This document shows, piece by piece, positions 1-9,144 of a stretch of 64,000 bases of DNA. Numbering within the stretch: position 1 is the first letter of the stretch; the number at the start of each line of letters is the position of its first letter. Source of the DNA: Williamsia sterculiae (GTDB lineage Bacteria; Actinomycetota; Actinomycetes; Mycobacteriales; Mycobacteriaceae); assembly GCF_900156495.1 (NCBI RefSeq), contig NZ_FTNT01000001.1, positions 124,001-188,000 of the forward strand. Reading direction: 5' to 3'. Below the pieces are notes generated by a model. The model searched no databases, was not told the origin of the DNA, and saw only the letters and a list, made by a program, of their open reading frames with translations. Both the position numbers and the translations under genes were made by a program.

Positions 1-1155
1 GCGCACTTCGTCGAGGTCAAGGACGAATTCGGTTGGCATACGGGGATGTTGCTCCCGGGCACCACCATGCAGATCTCGTTCCTCAAGGATCTCGCCACCC
101 AGCGCAACGTGCGCAGCCGGTACAGCTTCCTCAACTACCTCACCGAACGCGATCGGTTGACCGAGTTCATCAACCACCAGACCTTCTTCCCCACCCGGTT
201 GGAGTTCCACGACTACCTGCGCTGGGCGGCTGCCACCGTCGACGCGAACGTCGACTACGGCACCCGTGCGGTGCGGGTGCGCGACGACGGTGACCACCTC
301 GCCGTGGACGTCGTGTCGAGTGGAGAAGCATCGACCCTGTATGCGCGAACGGTGGTGCTGGCCGGCGGGTTGCACGCCCAGCTGCCCGACGGGGTCACCG
401 AGTCACCGCGGCAGTTCCACAACCACGAGCTGCTCCGTCATCTCGCCGAACTGCCGGAGATCAGCCACAACCGTTTCGTGGTGGTGGGCGCGGGTCAGAG
501 CGCTGCCGAGGTGTGCGATTACCTGCACGACACGTATCCGGAGGCGGAGGTGCACGGGGTGTTCGCCAAGTACGGGTACAGCCCCGCCGACGACAGTCCG
601 TATGCGAACCGGGTGTTCGACCCGGTTGCGGTGGACGACTTCTTCACCGCCGAACCCCCTGTCCGCAGGAGACTGCTCGATTACCACCGGTCCACCAACT
701 ATTCGTGCGTGGATCTCCCGCTGATCGAGAGCCTGTACACCAAGGAATACGCCGAACGGGTGTCCGGTGAGCGACGGTTGTACTTCCGGGGCGCGTCCAG
801 CGTGGCAAGTGCGGAGGAGACGAACACCGGCGTACGGGTCTCCGTCGAACACCACCCGACCCATGAGATCACCGATCTGGACTGTGATGCGGTGATCTAC
901 GCGACGGGGTTCACCTCGCTGCCGCTACCCGAGATGCTCGGTGAACTGGTCGCGGAGGACGATCCGGATCACGGGGGGCCGGAGGTCGGTCGCGACTATC
1001 GATTGGCGACGACTCGTCCCATCCCGGGCACCATCTACCTGCAAGGCGGAACCGAGCACACCCACGGCCTCACGTCGTCGTTGTTGTCCAACATCGCCGT
1101 GCGAAGTGGGGAGATCCTCGACTCGATCATCCGTGAGGGCGCACTGACCCGGTGA
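1..1155 (+). CDS. Lysine/ornithine N-monooxygenase, 3' part (siderophore biosynthesis)
   Basis: The frame is open from base 1, so the start and the N-terminal FAD-binding motif lie outside the window; 384 residues remain. The protein belongs to the SidA/IucD/PvdA/MbtG family of flavin enzymes that N-hydroxylate lysine or ornithine to make hydroxamate groups for siderophores. Seen: the early 'MLLPGTTMQISFLKDL' block, an NADPH-binding VVVGAGQSAAEV motif around nt 475-512, and the ATGF motif at nt 901-912 near the C-terminus, all in family order. The next gene starts 24 nt later but is not a siderophore gene, so the partners should lie upstream. Substrate (lysine or ornithine) cannot be decided here. 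Confidence 0.9.
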   Translation, partial: AHFVEVKDEFGWHTGMLLPGTTMQISFLKDLATQRNVRSRYSFLNYLTERDRLTEFINHQTFFPTRLEFHDYLRWAAATVDANVDYGTRAVRVRDDGDHLAVDVVSSGEASTLYARTVVLAGGLHAQLPDGVTESPRQFHNHELLRHLAELPEISHNRFVVVGAGQSAAEVCDYLHDTYPEAEVHGVFAKYGYSPADDSPYANRVFDPVAVDDFFTAEPPVRRRLLDYHRSTNYSCVDLPLIESLYTKEYAERVSGERRLYFRGASSVASAEETNTGVRVSVEHHPTHEITDLDCDAVIYATGFTSLPLPEMLGELVAEDDPDHGGPEVGRDYRLATTRPIPGTIYLQGGTEHTHGLTSSLLSNIAVRSGEILDSIIREGALTR

Positions 1156-1179
1156 GCTGGGGGATGGCAGGGTGGGGTC

Positions 1180-1995
1180 ATGACCGCATCGCCCCGCATC
1201 GCCGTCATCGGTGGTACCGGCTTCTACCAGTTCTTCGACTCCGACACCGAGCGGATCGAGGTGGACACCCCGTTCGGCGCACCCAGTGCACCGATCACGG
1301 TGGGTGAGGTCGACGGCGTGTCAGTCGCTTTCGTCCCCCGGCACGGTCCGCACCACGAGTATCTGCCGCACACCGTGCCGTACCGGGCCAACCTGTGGGC
1401 GTTGCGGTCGGTGGGGGTGGACAAGATCTTCGCACCGTGTGCGGTCGGCAGCCTCACCCCGCAACTCGGTCCTGGCGCCCTCGTGGTGCCCGACCAGCTC
1501 GTCGATCGCACCTCCGGTCGCCCCCAGACCTTCTTCGACACCGGTGCGGTGCACGTGGGCTTCGCCGACCCGTACAGCCCGATCCTGCGCGACGCGCTGT
1601 TGGAGGCGGCGCAGCCGGACGGTGGTGCGGTGGACGGTGGCACGATGGTGGTGGTGGAGGGCCCCCGCTTCTCGACCCGGGCCGAGAGTCGGTGGTTCGC
1701 CGCGCAGGGGTGGACCTTGGTGAACATGACCGGCCACCCCGAGGCGGTGCTGGCCCGTGAGTTGGAGATGGGGTATGCGGCGCTCGCACTGGTCACCGAC
1801 CTCGACGCCGGTTTGGAGACGGGCTCGGGTGTGCGTGCATCCGACGTCTACGCCGTGTTCGAACGCAGCCTCGAGGTCATGAAATCCGTCGTGCGCCGGG
1901 TGGTCTCGCACGCCGCGGACCTCGGTGTCTGCGAGGCGTCGCTCGGTGAGCACGATGTCACCGACCTCCTCGGCCTGCCGGCGGTGCTGCGATGA
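1180..1995 (+). CDS. mtnP: S-methyl-5'-thioadenosine phosphorylase
   Basis: 271 residues, the usual size of the PNP/MTAP class II trimeric phosphorylases. It would cleave methylthioadenosine with phosphate to adenine and methylthioribose-1-phosphate in methionine salvage. Seen: N-terminal IGGTGFY, the phosphate-site RHG at residues 54-56 followed by HHEYLPHTVPYRAN, the NMTGHPEA block, and VTDLDAG, whose aspartates favour 6-aminopurines over 6-oxopurines. The ATG is preceded by GGGTGGGG. Its stop overlaps the start of the next gene by 4 bp. The gene order with the epimerase resembles Rv0535-Rv0536 of M. tuberculosis (recalled). Confidence 0.9.
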   Translation: MTASPRIAVIGGTGFYQFFDSDTERIEVDTPFGAPSAPITVGEVDGVSVAFVPRHGPHHEYLPHTVPYRANLWALRSVGVDKIFAPCAVGSLTPQLGPGALVVPDQLVDRTSGRPQTFFDTGAVHVGFADPYSPILRDALLEAAQPDGGAVDGGTMVVVEGPRFSTRAESRWFAAQGWTLVNMTGHPEAVLARELEMGYAALALVTDLDAGLETGSGVRASDVYAVFERSLEVMKSVVRRVVSHAADLGVCEASLGEHDVTDLLGLPAVLR

Positions 1996-3017
1996 GGATC
2001 CTGCTCACCGGCGGAGCCGGGTTCATCGGATCCCGGGTCCGCGATCAACTCACCGGCCGTGGCCACGACGTCGTGGTCGTCGACGACATGATCCCCGCCG
2101 CACACGGTGCGGATGCGGTGGCACCCGACGGTGTCATCCGGGTCAACCTGCGCGACGCCGATCTCGACCCCCTGCTCGACGGGGTGGACGCGGTGTGTCA
2201 CCAAGCGGCAATGGTCGGTGCGGGAGTCGACGCCAACGATGCCCCGGAGTACGCCGCGGACAACGACTTCGGCAGTGCGCGCCTCTTGGCGGCGATGTAT
2301 CGCACGGGGGTGCGCAAGCTGGTGTTCGCGTCGTCGATGGTGGTGTACGGCGACGGCAGCTACGTCGACGCCGTGGGTGCCCCGGCGTTCCCGGCGGAAC
2401 GCAGCCTCGACGACCTGCGTTCGGGGCGCTTCGACCGATATCTGCCCGACGGCGCCGTCGCGCGGTGGGCGTTGACCCCGGAACAGACCCCCGCGGCACC
2501 GCGCAGCTATTACGCGGCGAGCAAACTGGCCCAGGAGAATTACGCCAAGGCATGGACTCTGGAGACCGGTGGATCGGCGATCGCGTTGCGCTATCACAAC
2601 GTCTACGGTCCGCACATGCCCAAGGACACTCCGTACGCGGGAGTCGCCGCCATCTTCCGATCGCAGCTCGAGGCGGGTGCGGTACCGACAGTCTTCGAGG
2701 ACGGCGGGCAGATGCGCGACTTCGTCCACGTCGACGACGTCGCGGCCGCCAACGTCGCCGCGTTGGAATCCGATCTGACCGACTTCGATGCGTTCAATGT
2801 CTGTTCCGGACAGCCGATCTCCATCCTGGCAGTGGCGCAAGCCCTCACCGACACGATCGGCGGTGCCGATCCGGTGGTCACCGGTGACTTCCGCCCCGGC
2901 GACGTGCGGCACATCGTCGCCGATCCGGCGCGCGCCCGCGAGCGGTTGGGCTTTACGGCGCAGGTGATGCCCGCCGACGGCCTGCACCAGTTCGCAACCG
3001 CCCCCCTCCGCGGCTGA
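1992..3017 (+). CDS. NAD-dependent epimerase/dehydratase (GalE-like)
   Basis: A 341-residue extended short-chain dehydrogenase/reductase acting on nucleotide sugars. Seen: N-terminal GGAGFIG dinucleotide motif (residues 7-13), FASSMVVYG in the central strand, the catalytic Tyr-x3-Lys in YYAASKLAQENYAK, and RYHNVYGPHM, typical of UDP-glucose 4-epimerase and dTDP-glucose 4,6-dehydratase relatives. The ATG overlaps the mtnP stop (ATGA), so the two are translationally coupled. The sugar substrate is not determined. The gene is followed by a large inverted repeat and converges with the membrane-protein gene. Confidence 0.85.
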   Translation: MRILLTGGAGFIGSRVRDQLTGRGHDVVVVDDMIPAAHGADAVAPDGVIRVNLRDADLDPLLDGVDAVCHQAAMVGAGVDANDAPEYAADNDFGSARLLAAMYRTGVRKLVFASSMVVYGDGSYVDAVGAPAFPAERSLDDLRSGRFDRYLPDGAVARWALTPEQTPAAPRSYYAASKLAQENYAKAWTLETGGSAIALRYHNVYGPHMPKDTPYAGVAAIFRSQLEAGAVPTVFEDGGQMRDFVHVDDVAAANVAALESDLTDFDAFNVCSGQPISILAVAQALTDTIGGADPVVTGDFRPGDVRHIVADPARARERLGFTAQVMPADGLHQFATAPLRG

Positions 3018-3057
3018 GGTCGCGAGCATCGTGGGGTGTGGTGCGGGCCTCGTTCGA

Positions 3058-3157
3058 AAACTGCGGGAAATCGGATCTCCCGCTCTTGTGGTGATCTCCC
3101 GCAGATGCATCAGCGGGAAGTCGCAAATTTTGCGGGAGATCCGATTTCCCGCAGTTT
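3058..3157. repeat. 26-bp perfect inverted repeat between convergent genes
   Basis: The arm at 3058-3083 (begins AAACTGCGGGAAATCGG) is the exact reverse complement of 3132-3157, with a 48-bp spacer. The spacer holds more partial copies of the GCGGGAGATC/GATCTCCCGC core, including a small imperfect dyad around 3096-3119 (TCCCGC ... GCGGGA). The element fills most of the gap between the epimerase (ends 3017) and the opposing membrane protein (ends 3193). A long stem could stop transcription both ways; the layered copies look more like a REP/MITE-type element. It lacks a T-run. Confidence 0.8.
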
Positions 3158-3192
3158 CCGCGGGCCAGGACCGGGCAGGCCACCCCAGTACC

Positions 3193-4593
3193 TCACCAGT
3201 ACGTGCGCACGATGTGGTTGATCAGCAGTGCCGTGAGCACCTGCAGCAGGAGCCACGGGCGTTGCATCCGGCGCGGTAGCAACGCCGTCCCGACCATGAT
3301 CCAGAACCCGAACGGTAGCCAGATGCGTTCGGTCTCGGCTTTGCTCAACGCGCTCAGGTCGGCGCAGACCATGCACGCCACACCGGACACCGAGAGCCAG
3401 GCCACCGGCATGCGGTCCCTGAGCCGTCGCCAGTGCAGTGCGCGGCCGAGGCCCACCGCACCCGCGGGTCCGATGGCGCACAGTGCCGCCGCGAAATCGG
3501 CCCACCCCCAATAGGAGAACGGACGCTCGCTGGCCACACCCTGGTAGTAGCGTTCGACCACGAGGTGATAGCCGTCCAACCACCAGAACCCGAGTGCGGC
3601 GAACACGCCGACCACCGCCAGCGCGGCGGGTACCGCGAACAGCAAGGGTCGCCAACTCCGCGCGACGACGAGGACGGCCAGCGAGATCACGCCCATCAGG
3701 GTCAGCCCGTAGTTCAGGAAGATCGCGAAACCGAGGAACAACCCGGCCCCGGCACCGAATGCCGCCGACGCGCGCCCCCGGCGGGTCGCCGACAACGCCA
3801 ACAGGGCGATGCCCCAGGCCGCGACGGCCATGAAGTACCCGTCGGCGGACACCCCGATCCACACGGCCCCGGGGCCGAGGGCGAGGAACGGTGCACACCG
3901 CCGGGCCATCTCCTCGCCCGCCAGAGCCCGCACGGCGAGCAACCCGGCGACGGCGGCGGAGGTCCCGGTGACGATGACCCAGACCGCTGCCCAGCCACCA
4001 CCGGACAGTCCGAGGCGGTCGAGGACGACGAAGGTGATGAGTGCACCCGGCGGATGCCCGGATACGTGCACCGTCCACGAGTCCGGTCGGAAGTCGAGGA
4101 TCCGACTGGCGAAATGGTCGAGGATGGTGGGGATGCTGCTGCCGCGTACACCGGGTACCTCGTGGAGGTATTCGTCCTGCCGGACCAATCGTCCGGCGAT
4201 GCCGCGGTCCCAACCGTCGATCATCGCGAGACTGAACACCCACGCCAACCCGGTGGCGAAGACGGTCGCGAGCAGAGCAGGCCAGCGCAGCCGCGCGGCA
4301 AGGGGTGGGCCCGCCACGATGCCCAGGGCCGCGATGAGCACCGCGGGTACGGTACCCGTTCCCCAGTGTGGGTCCACGGTGCCGAACAGCGGCTGGGCGA
4401 GAGCGAAGATGCTGATCCGATATTGGACCGAGGCCAGCAGCGGCGCCACGATCGCGGCGACCAGCAAACCCACCGCCAGCAGCAACGACACCCCGTCACC
4501 CGCGGTGAATCGTCGGTGATCCGTCGACGTGGCGGCGTCGCCGAGTGGGTCGGCAGCGCTGGCTGATGCACCGGGTCCGAGGGTGTCCGTCAC
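3193..4593 (-). CDS. Multispanning membrane protein (Rv0541c-like)
   Basis: About 466 residues from a GTG at 4593 (VTDTLGPGAS); an in-frame start at 4704 would add 37 poorly hydrophobic residues and is less likely. Many hydrophobic helices run from around residue 30 to the C-terminus, with a loop containing DGWDRGIAG and HVSGHPPGA, which recalls GT-C-type membrane glycosyltransferases. By position beside a DUF2064 gene it matches the integral membrane protein Rv0541c (recalled synteny). No catalytic function can be assigned from sequence alone; a role in cell-envelope sugar transfer is inferred from family resemblance only. It is divergent from the DUF2064 gene. Confidence 0.7.
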   Translation of the reverse strand: MTDTLGPGASASAADPLGDAATSTDHRRFTAGDGVSLLLAVGLLVAAIVAPLLASVQYRISIFALAQPLFGTVDPHWGTGTVPAVLIAALGIVAGPPLAARLRWPALLATVFATGLAWVFSLAMIDGWDRGIAGRLVRQDEYLHEVPGVRGSSIPTILDHFASRILDFRPDSWTVHVSGHPPGALITFVVLDRLGLSGGGWAAVWVIVTGTSAAVAGLLAVRALAGEEMARRCAPFLALGPGAVWIGVSADGYFMAVAAWGIALLALSATRRGRASAAFGAGAGLFLGFAIFLNYGLTLMGVISLAVLVVARSWRPLLFAVPAALAVVGVFAALGFWWLDGYHLVVERYYQGVASERPFSYWGWADFAAALCAIGPAGAVGLGRALHWRRLRDRMPVAWLSVSGVACMVCADLSALSKAETERIWLPFGFWIMVGTALLPRRMQRPWLLLQVLTALLINHIVRTYW

Positions 4594-4802
4594 GCTCCCA
4601 ACGTACGGGGCGGCGACAAACCGGGGACACCGTTCCGTCGCCGTGCGATGTCCCGGCGCGACGTGATCGCCCGCGTTCGCCCACCGACCCATCCGGACAG
4701 TCACTACCGTCGAAGTATGTACATGGACGCCGAACAGGATCTTCGACGGGGTGCGGCGCGCGTCGCGCCGACATCGGTGAACGCCCGTACGGCCGACCTC
4801 CC

Positions 4803-5477
4803 ATGACGGCGGCTGTTCTCCTGGTCGCCAAGGCGCCTGTTGCCGGGGTCGCCAAGACGCGGTTGATGTCGCGTTTCACTCCTGAGCAGGCGGCCGACAT
4901 CGCTGCCGCCGCGTTGGTGGACACGCTCGACACCGCGCTGGTCGCGGCGGCAGAACGTGCGGATACCCAGGTCGTCGTGGCGCTGACCGGTGATCTCAAC
5001 CGTGCCGCTCGGCACGACGATCTCACCGCGCGGCTGGCGCGGACGGTCGTGATCGATCAGCGTGGTGATGCCTTCGGCGAACGGCTGCTGTACGCGCATC
5101 GCGACGCCGCGGACGCGGTGGATCGGGGCGCGGTCATGCAGATCGGCATGGACACGCCGCAGCTCACCACCGCCGCACTCTGGTCCGGACTGGATGCGCT
5201 CGACGACCACGATGTGGCCCTCGGGCCTGCCGCCGACGGCGGGTGGTGGGGACTCGCGGTCAGCGACGCCCGGGGGAGCGAGGTGTTGCCGTCGGTTCCG
5301 ATGTCGCAGGCCGACACCGGAGCGCGAACCCTACAGGCGTTGCGCGATGCGGGGTTGTCGGTGGCGCTGCTCGACTCCTACGCCGATGTGGACACCCCCG
5401 ACGACGTCGCCACCGTGGCGTCGATGTGTCTGCCGTCCAGCGCCTTCGGTCGGTTCGCCGGCGCGTCGGTGCGGTGA
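4803..5477 (+). CDS. DUF2064 / TIGR04282 family glycosyltransferase-like protein
   Basis: 224 residues with a nucleotide-sugar-transferase-like fold. Seen: N-terminal LVAKAPVAGVAKTRL, the QIGMDTPQL block, LGPAADGGWWGLA and the terminal DVDTPDD, which together define the family (Rv0540-like). The ATG at 4803 fits the conserved N-terminus; a longer in-frame ORF upstream is not family-like. The following methyltransferase begins 6 nt after the stop, so the two are co-transcribed. The true donor and acceptor are unknown. Confidence 0.8.
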   Translation: MTAAVLLVAKAPVAGVAKTRLMSRFTPEQAADIAAAALVDTLDTALVAAAERADTQVVVALTGDLNRAARHDDLTARLARTVVIDQRGDAFGERLLYAHRDAADAVDRGAVMQIGMDTPQLTTAALWSGLDALDDHDVALGPAADGGWWGLAVSDARGSEVLPSVPMSQADTGARTLQALRDAGLSVALLDSYADVDTPDDVATVASMCLPSSAFGRFAGASVR

Positions 5478-5483
5478 TCGGCG

Positions 5484-6131
5484 ATGTTCGATTCGACGTT
5501 CAGCACCACGGCACGACAGACCGAATGCTGGCTGCACACCGCCGACGGCGGCCGCACGCTGCTGCCGGTCCAACGGTGGCTCGGGACCAGCCAGTCCCTT
5601 GCCGACACCGGGTTCGACCGCCTGGTGATCGACTGGTGTGACGGTCCCACCGTCGATCTGGGTTGTGGACCGGGTCGGCTGGTGCGCGGACTGGCCGACC
5701 ACGACATCTGCGCACTCGGCGTGGACCAGAGTCCCGTCGCGGTGGCCATGACCCGTGCTGGTGGTGGAGTCGCCCTGCAGCGCAACGTCTTCGACCGCCT
5801 ACCCGGTGAGGGTCATTGGCAGCACGTGTTGTTGATCGACGGGAACATCGGCATCGGTGGCGATCCCGTCCGGATGTTGCGACGGGCCGCGCGACTCGCT
5901 GACGTCGAAGGCTCCGTCATCGTGGAGATCGATGCGCGGGAACGGCGTTTGTGGCGCGGAGCCGTGCGGGTGGAGACCGTCACCGCACTCGGGGAGTGGT
6001 TTCCCTGGGCCCGGGTGGGTGTCGGGTATGTCGACGAACTCGCCGCGGCGGTGGGCCTGCGGGTACGCGCGATGGAGCGCTCCGCCGGTCGGGTCCTGGT
6101 GGAGTACGTACGGCAGTCGACGCCGGACTGA
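5484..6131 (+). CDS. Class I SAM-dependent methyltransferase
   Basis: 215 residues with the SAM-binding motif I DLGCGPGRLVRGL near residues 55-67, an acidic motif II region (GVDQSP) and hydrophobic strands after it, as in small-molecule methyltransferases. It is tightly coupled to the DUF2064 gene (6-nt gap). In related actinobacteria this pair is commonly followed by a sulfite-oxidase-like molybdoprotein (recalled); here that gene lies 3 kb further on at 9136, behind two oppositely oriented genes. Substrate unknown. The gene ends before a strong hairpin. Confidence 0.8.
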   Translation: MFDSTFSTTARQTECWLHTADGGRTLLPVQRWLGTSQSLADTGFDRLVIDWCDGPTVDLGCGPGRLVRGLADHDICALGVDQSPVAVAMTRAGGGVALQRNVFDRLPGEGHWQHVLLIDGNIGIGGDPVRMLRRAARLADVEGSVIVEIDARERRLWRGAVRVETVTALGEWFPWARVGVGYVDELAAAVGLRVRAMERSAGRVLVEYVRQSTPD

Positions 6132-6171
6132 AACAGCGGCCGGTCAGAAACGACACACCGTCAGCAACGAC

Positions 6172-6209
6172 ATCGGGGGCGGGCCACCGTGTGATGGCCC
6201 GCCCCCGAT
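6172..6209. terminator. Bidirectional hairpin terminator
   Basis: A perfect 15-bp stem (ATCGGGGGCGGGCCA, 6172-6186, with its complement at 6195-6209) and an 8-base loop lie between the convergent methyltransferase and acyl-CoA dehydrogenase genes. No long T-run follows on either side, as is usual in GC-rich actinobacteria. Confidence 0.8.
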
Positions 6210-6230
6210 GGTCGTGCGTGAGAACGAAAC

Positions 6231-8063
6231 TCAGAACGCTGCTTCGTCCAGCTCCATGATCTCGTTGTCGATGGCCTCGATGATGGCGCGAGTCGAGGTC
6301 AGCTGCGGCAGGATGTTCTTGGCGAAGAAGCTCGCCACCGCCACCTTGCCCTCGTAGAACGGCTTGTCGGCTCCCTCGGCGCCTCCGTCGAGTGCGGCGA
6401 TGGCGATCTCGGCCTGACGCAGCAGCAGCCAACCGACCATGAGGTCGCCGACGGCGAGCAGGAAGCGCACCGAACCGAGGCCGACCTTGTACAGCTCGCT
6501 GGGGTTCTCCTGGGCCGACATCAGGAAGCCGGTCAGTGTGGCCGCCATGCCCTGCACGTCGTCCAGAGCGGTCTTCAGCAGCGCGCGCTCGGTCTTCAGT
6601 CGGCCGTTACCCGCCTCGGCGTCGATGAAGCTGCTGATCTGGCCGGCCACGTGCGCCAGTGCCTGGCCCTTGTCGCGGATGATCTTGCGGAAGAAGAAGT
6701 CCTGGGCCTGGATGGCGGTGGTGCCCTCGTACAGCGAGTCGATCTTGGAGTCGCGGATGTACTGCTCCACCGGGTAGTCCTGCAGGAAGCCGGAGCCACC
6801 GTAGGTCTGCAGAGATTCGGTGAGGATGCCGTAGGCGCGCTCGGAACCGACACCCTTGACCACGGGCAGCAGCAGGTCGTTGACCCGGAACGCCGTGTCG
6901 GCGTCGGCACCGGAGACGATCTTCGCGGCCACCTCGTCCTGATGCGACGCGGTGTACAGGTAGACCGCGCGCAGGCCCTCGGCGTAGGCCTTCTGGGTCA
7001 TCAGCGAACGGCGCACGTCCGGATGGTGGGTGATGGTCACCCGCGGCGCTGCCTTGTCGGTCATCTGGGTGAGGTCGGCACCCTGCACCCGCTCCTTGGC
7101 GTAGTCCAACGCGTTCAGGTAACCGGTCGACAGAGTGGCGATGGCCTTGGTGCCCACCATCATCCGGGCGTGCTCGATGACGTGGAACATCTGCGCGATG
7201 CCGTTGTGCACCTCGCCGACCAGCCAACCGACCGCGGGGGTGCCGTGTTGACCGAAGGACAGCTCGCAGGTCGCGGAGACCTTCAGGCCCATCTTGTGCT
7301 CGACATTGGTCACGAACACACCGTTGCGCTCGCCGATCTCGCCGGTCTCCGCGTCGAAGTGGTACTTCGGCACGAAGAACAGAGACAGACCCTTGGTGCC
7401 CGGCTTGGCGCCCTCGGGGCGGGCGAGCACCAGGTGGAAGATGTTCTCGGTCATGTCCTGGTCGGCGGAGGTGATGAACCGCTTCACACCGTCGATGTGC
7501 CAGCTGCCGTCGTCCTGCTTGACGGCCTTGGTGCGGGCGGCGCCCACATCGGAACCGGCGTCCGGCTCGGTCAGCACCATGGTGGCGCCCCAGCCGCGCT
7601 CCGCGCAGATGGTGGCCCACTTCTTCTGTTCGTCGGTGCCGTTGTTGTACAGGATGTTGGCGAAGCCGGCGCTCGCGGCGTACATGAACAGCGCGGGGTT
7701 CGCACCGAGGATGAGCTCGCTGAGTGCCCAGTACAGCGACCGGGGAGCCGGCAGGCCGTCGAGTTCCTCGGCGACACCGATCTTGTCCCAGCCCCCCTCG
7801 ATGAAGGTCGCGAACGACTTCTTGAACGACTCGGGGAGCGTCACCGCGTGCGCGTCGGGATCGAACACCGGCGGGTTGCGGTCGGAGTCGGCGAACGACT
7901 CCGCGATCGGTCCCTCGGCGATGGTGCGCAGTTCACGCAGCATGTCCACGGCGGTCTCGTGATCGAGGTCTCCGAACTCACCGCTCGCGAGCACATCGTC
8001 GAGCTTGAGCAGCTCGAAGAGATTGAACTGCAGGTCACGCAGGTTGCTCTTGTAATGACCCAT
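6231..8063 (-). CDS. Acyl-CoA dehydrogenase, FadE5-like
   Basis: 610 residues, the size of the long actinobacterial/FadE5 class. The start [18 protein letters not shown] closely resembles FadE5 (Rv0244c, recalled) and is preceded by AAGGA 8 nt before the ATG; a longer ORF to 8144 is not needed. It would oxidise acyl-CoA to enoyl-CoA with FAD in fatty-acid breakdown. Seen: the [10 protein letters not shown] substrate/FAD block, the [11 protein letters not shown] region, [21 protein letters not shown] and the [11 protein letters not shown] catalytic-region motif, all typical. It is monocistronic, with a palindromic operator candidate about 95 nt upstream. Confidence 0.92.
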   Translation of the reverse strand: MGHYKSNLRDLQFNLFELLKLDDVLASGEFGDLDHETAVDMLRELRTIAEGPIAESFADSDRNPPVFDPDAHAVTLPESFKKSFATFIEGGWDKIGVAEELDGLPAPRSLYWALSELILGANPALFMYAASAGFANILYNNGTDEQKKWATICAERGWGATMVLTEPDAGSDVGAARTKAVKQDDGSWHIDGVKRFITSADQDMTENIFHLVLARPEGAKPGTKGLSLFFVPKYHFDAETGEIGERNGVFVTNVEHKMGLKVSATCELSFGQHGTPAVGWLVGEVHNGIAQMFHVIEHARMMVGTKAIATLSTGYLNALDYAKERVQGADLTQMTDKAAPRVTITHHPDVRRSLMTQKAYAEGLRAVYLYTASHQDEVAAKIVSGADADTAFRVNDLLLPVVKGVGSERAYGILTESLQTYGGSGFLQDYPVEQYIRDSKIDSLYEGTTAIQAQDFFFRKIIRDKGQALAHVAGQISSFIDAEAGNGRLKTERALLKTALDDVQGMAATLTGFLMSAQENPSELYKVGLGSVRFLLAVGDLMVGWLLLRQAEIAIAALDGGAEGADKPFYEGKVAVASFFAKNILPQLTSTRAIIEAIDNEIMELDEAAF

Positions 8064-8157
8064 TGGCTGATCCTTTGTGTGGCGCGCGGTACGCGGATGT
8101 GCACAGTGCCGACCGAGGGCTCGGTCGCTTTCGGGTGGCGACAACGCTCACTGCGAA

Positions 8158-8173
8158 GTTACTCACCAGTAAC
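8158..8173. promoter_or_regulatory. Palindromic operator candidate upstream of the acyl-CoA dehydrogenase
   Basis: GTTACTCACCAGTAAC is a perfect 6-4-6 inverted repeat, 95 nt before the acyl-CoA dehydrogenase start. Size and symmetry fit a TetR-family site, the common regulator type for actinobacterial fatty-acid genes. The regulator is not encoded next to it. Confidence 0.55.
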
Positions 8174-8323
8174 AACAAATATACCGCCACACGCGATTCC
8201 CCACAAGCTGCCGTTTACGCAGGTGATGGGCCTATTCCGGGTGGGTGTGAGCACTGTCACCCACCGTGGGCTGGTGTGATCACCCGGGTTGGCGCATCAC
8301 ACGGGTGGCCGGGGGCCGACCCG

Positions 8324-9097
8324 TCAGCCGCGCGCCGCGCGCAGGTAGTCCAGATCGGCGGCGATCCCCTCCGCCGGGGTCTCCAGGATGGCCGGGGCAC
8401 CGGCGGCCTCGAGGACCGCGATCAACACGTCGGGGTCGATGTGACCGGATTCCAGGTTCGCGTGGCGGTCACGTCCCGAGTCGAAGTCGTCGCGGGAGTT
8501 GTTCAGATGCAACAGGTCGATGCGACCGGTGATGGCCTGTATCCGCTCCACCAGACCGAGCAGTTCCTCACCACCCGCCCAGGCGTGGCAGGTGTCCAGA
8601 CAGAACCCGGCGGTGTCGAAATCGCCCACCGCATCCCAGAGTCGCGCGATCTCATCGAGGGTGCGGGCCATCGCGTGATCACCGCCCGCGGTGTTCTCGA
8701 TCAGGATCGGTACCGGGAAGCCGCCCTTGTCGGCCTGACGTTCGAACAATTTGCGCCAGTTCTCGTAGCCGAGGGCGGCATCCTCACCGTCGCGGAGGTG
8801 TCCGCCGTGCACCACCAGGCCTACGGCGCCGAGCTCCGCGGCCGCGGCCGCCTGATCGACGACAGCTTTGCGCGACGGCATCCGCAGTCGGTTGTTCAGA
8901 CTGGCCACGTTGATCCGGTACGACGAGTGCACCACCACGTCGATCCCGGATTCCCGGAGCGCCGCGGCCTGCGGGTGTGTCTCCGGCTTCTTCCAATCCT
9001 GCGGATCGGTGACGAACATCTGGATGATGTCGGCTCCGAGACGGTGTGCGGTACCGAGGGGGTCGGTGTCCTGACGTACGTGGGCTCCGATGCGCAT
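8324..9097 (-). CDS. nfo: Deoxyribonuclease IV (AP endonuclease)
   Basis: 257 residues of the xylose-isomerase-like TIM-barrel endonuclease IV family, which cuts 5' to abasic sites in base excision repair. Seen, in order: N-terminal RIGAHVRQ, HSSYRINVAS, the metal-binding HGGHL, ENTAGG, LDTCHAW, HLNNSRDD...RHAN and the terminal ILETP, covering the trinuclear zinc ligands. The ATG at 9097 is the first in frame. It is transcribed away from the molybdoprotein gene. Confidence 0.92.
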   Translation of the reverse strand: MRIGAHVRQDTDPLGTAHRLGADIIQMFVTDPQDWKKPETHPQAAALRESGIDVVVHSSYRINVASLNNRLRMPSRKAVVDQAAAAAELGAVGLVVHGGHLRDGEDAALGYENWRKLFERQADKGGFPVPILIENTAGGDHAMARTLDEIARLWDAVGDFDTAGFCLDTCHAWAGGEELLGLVERIQAITGRIDLLHLNNSRDDFDSGRDRHANLESGHIDPDVLIAVLEAAGAPAILETPAEGIAADLDYLRAARG

Positions 9098-9112
9098 GCG
9101 TCAACGATAGGG

Positions 9113-9144
9113 GGCTGGGATGATGACGGGCTGGGATGATGACG
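9113..9144. repeat. 16-bp tandem duplication over a translation start
   Basis: The 16-base unit GGCTGGGATGATGACG occurs twice head to tail (9113-9128 and 9129-9144). It places a second, out-of-frame ATG pair (9120/9123) upstream of the true start at 9136. Confidence 0.85.

Noticed and set aside
6651-8279. 542-codon open frame on the plus strand
   Set aside because: Antisense to the acyl-CoA dehydrogenase; low-complexity Val/Gly/His translation without motifs, a GC-rich shadow.
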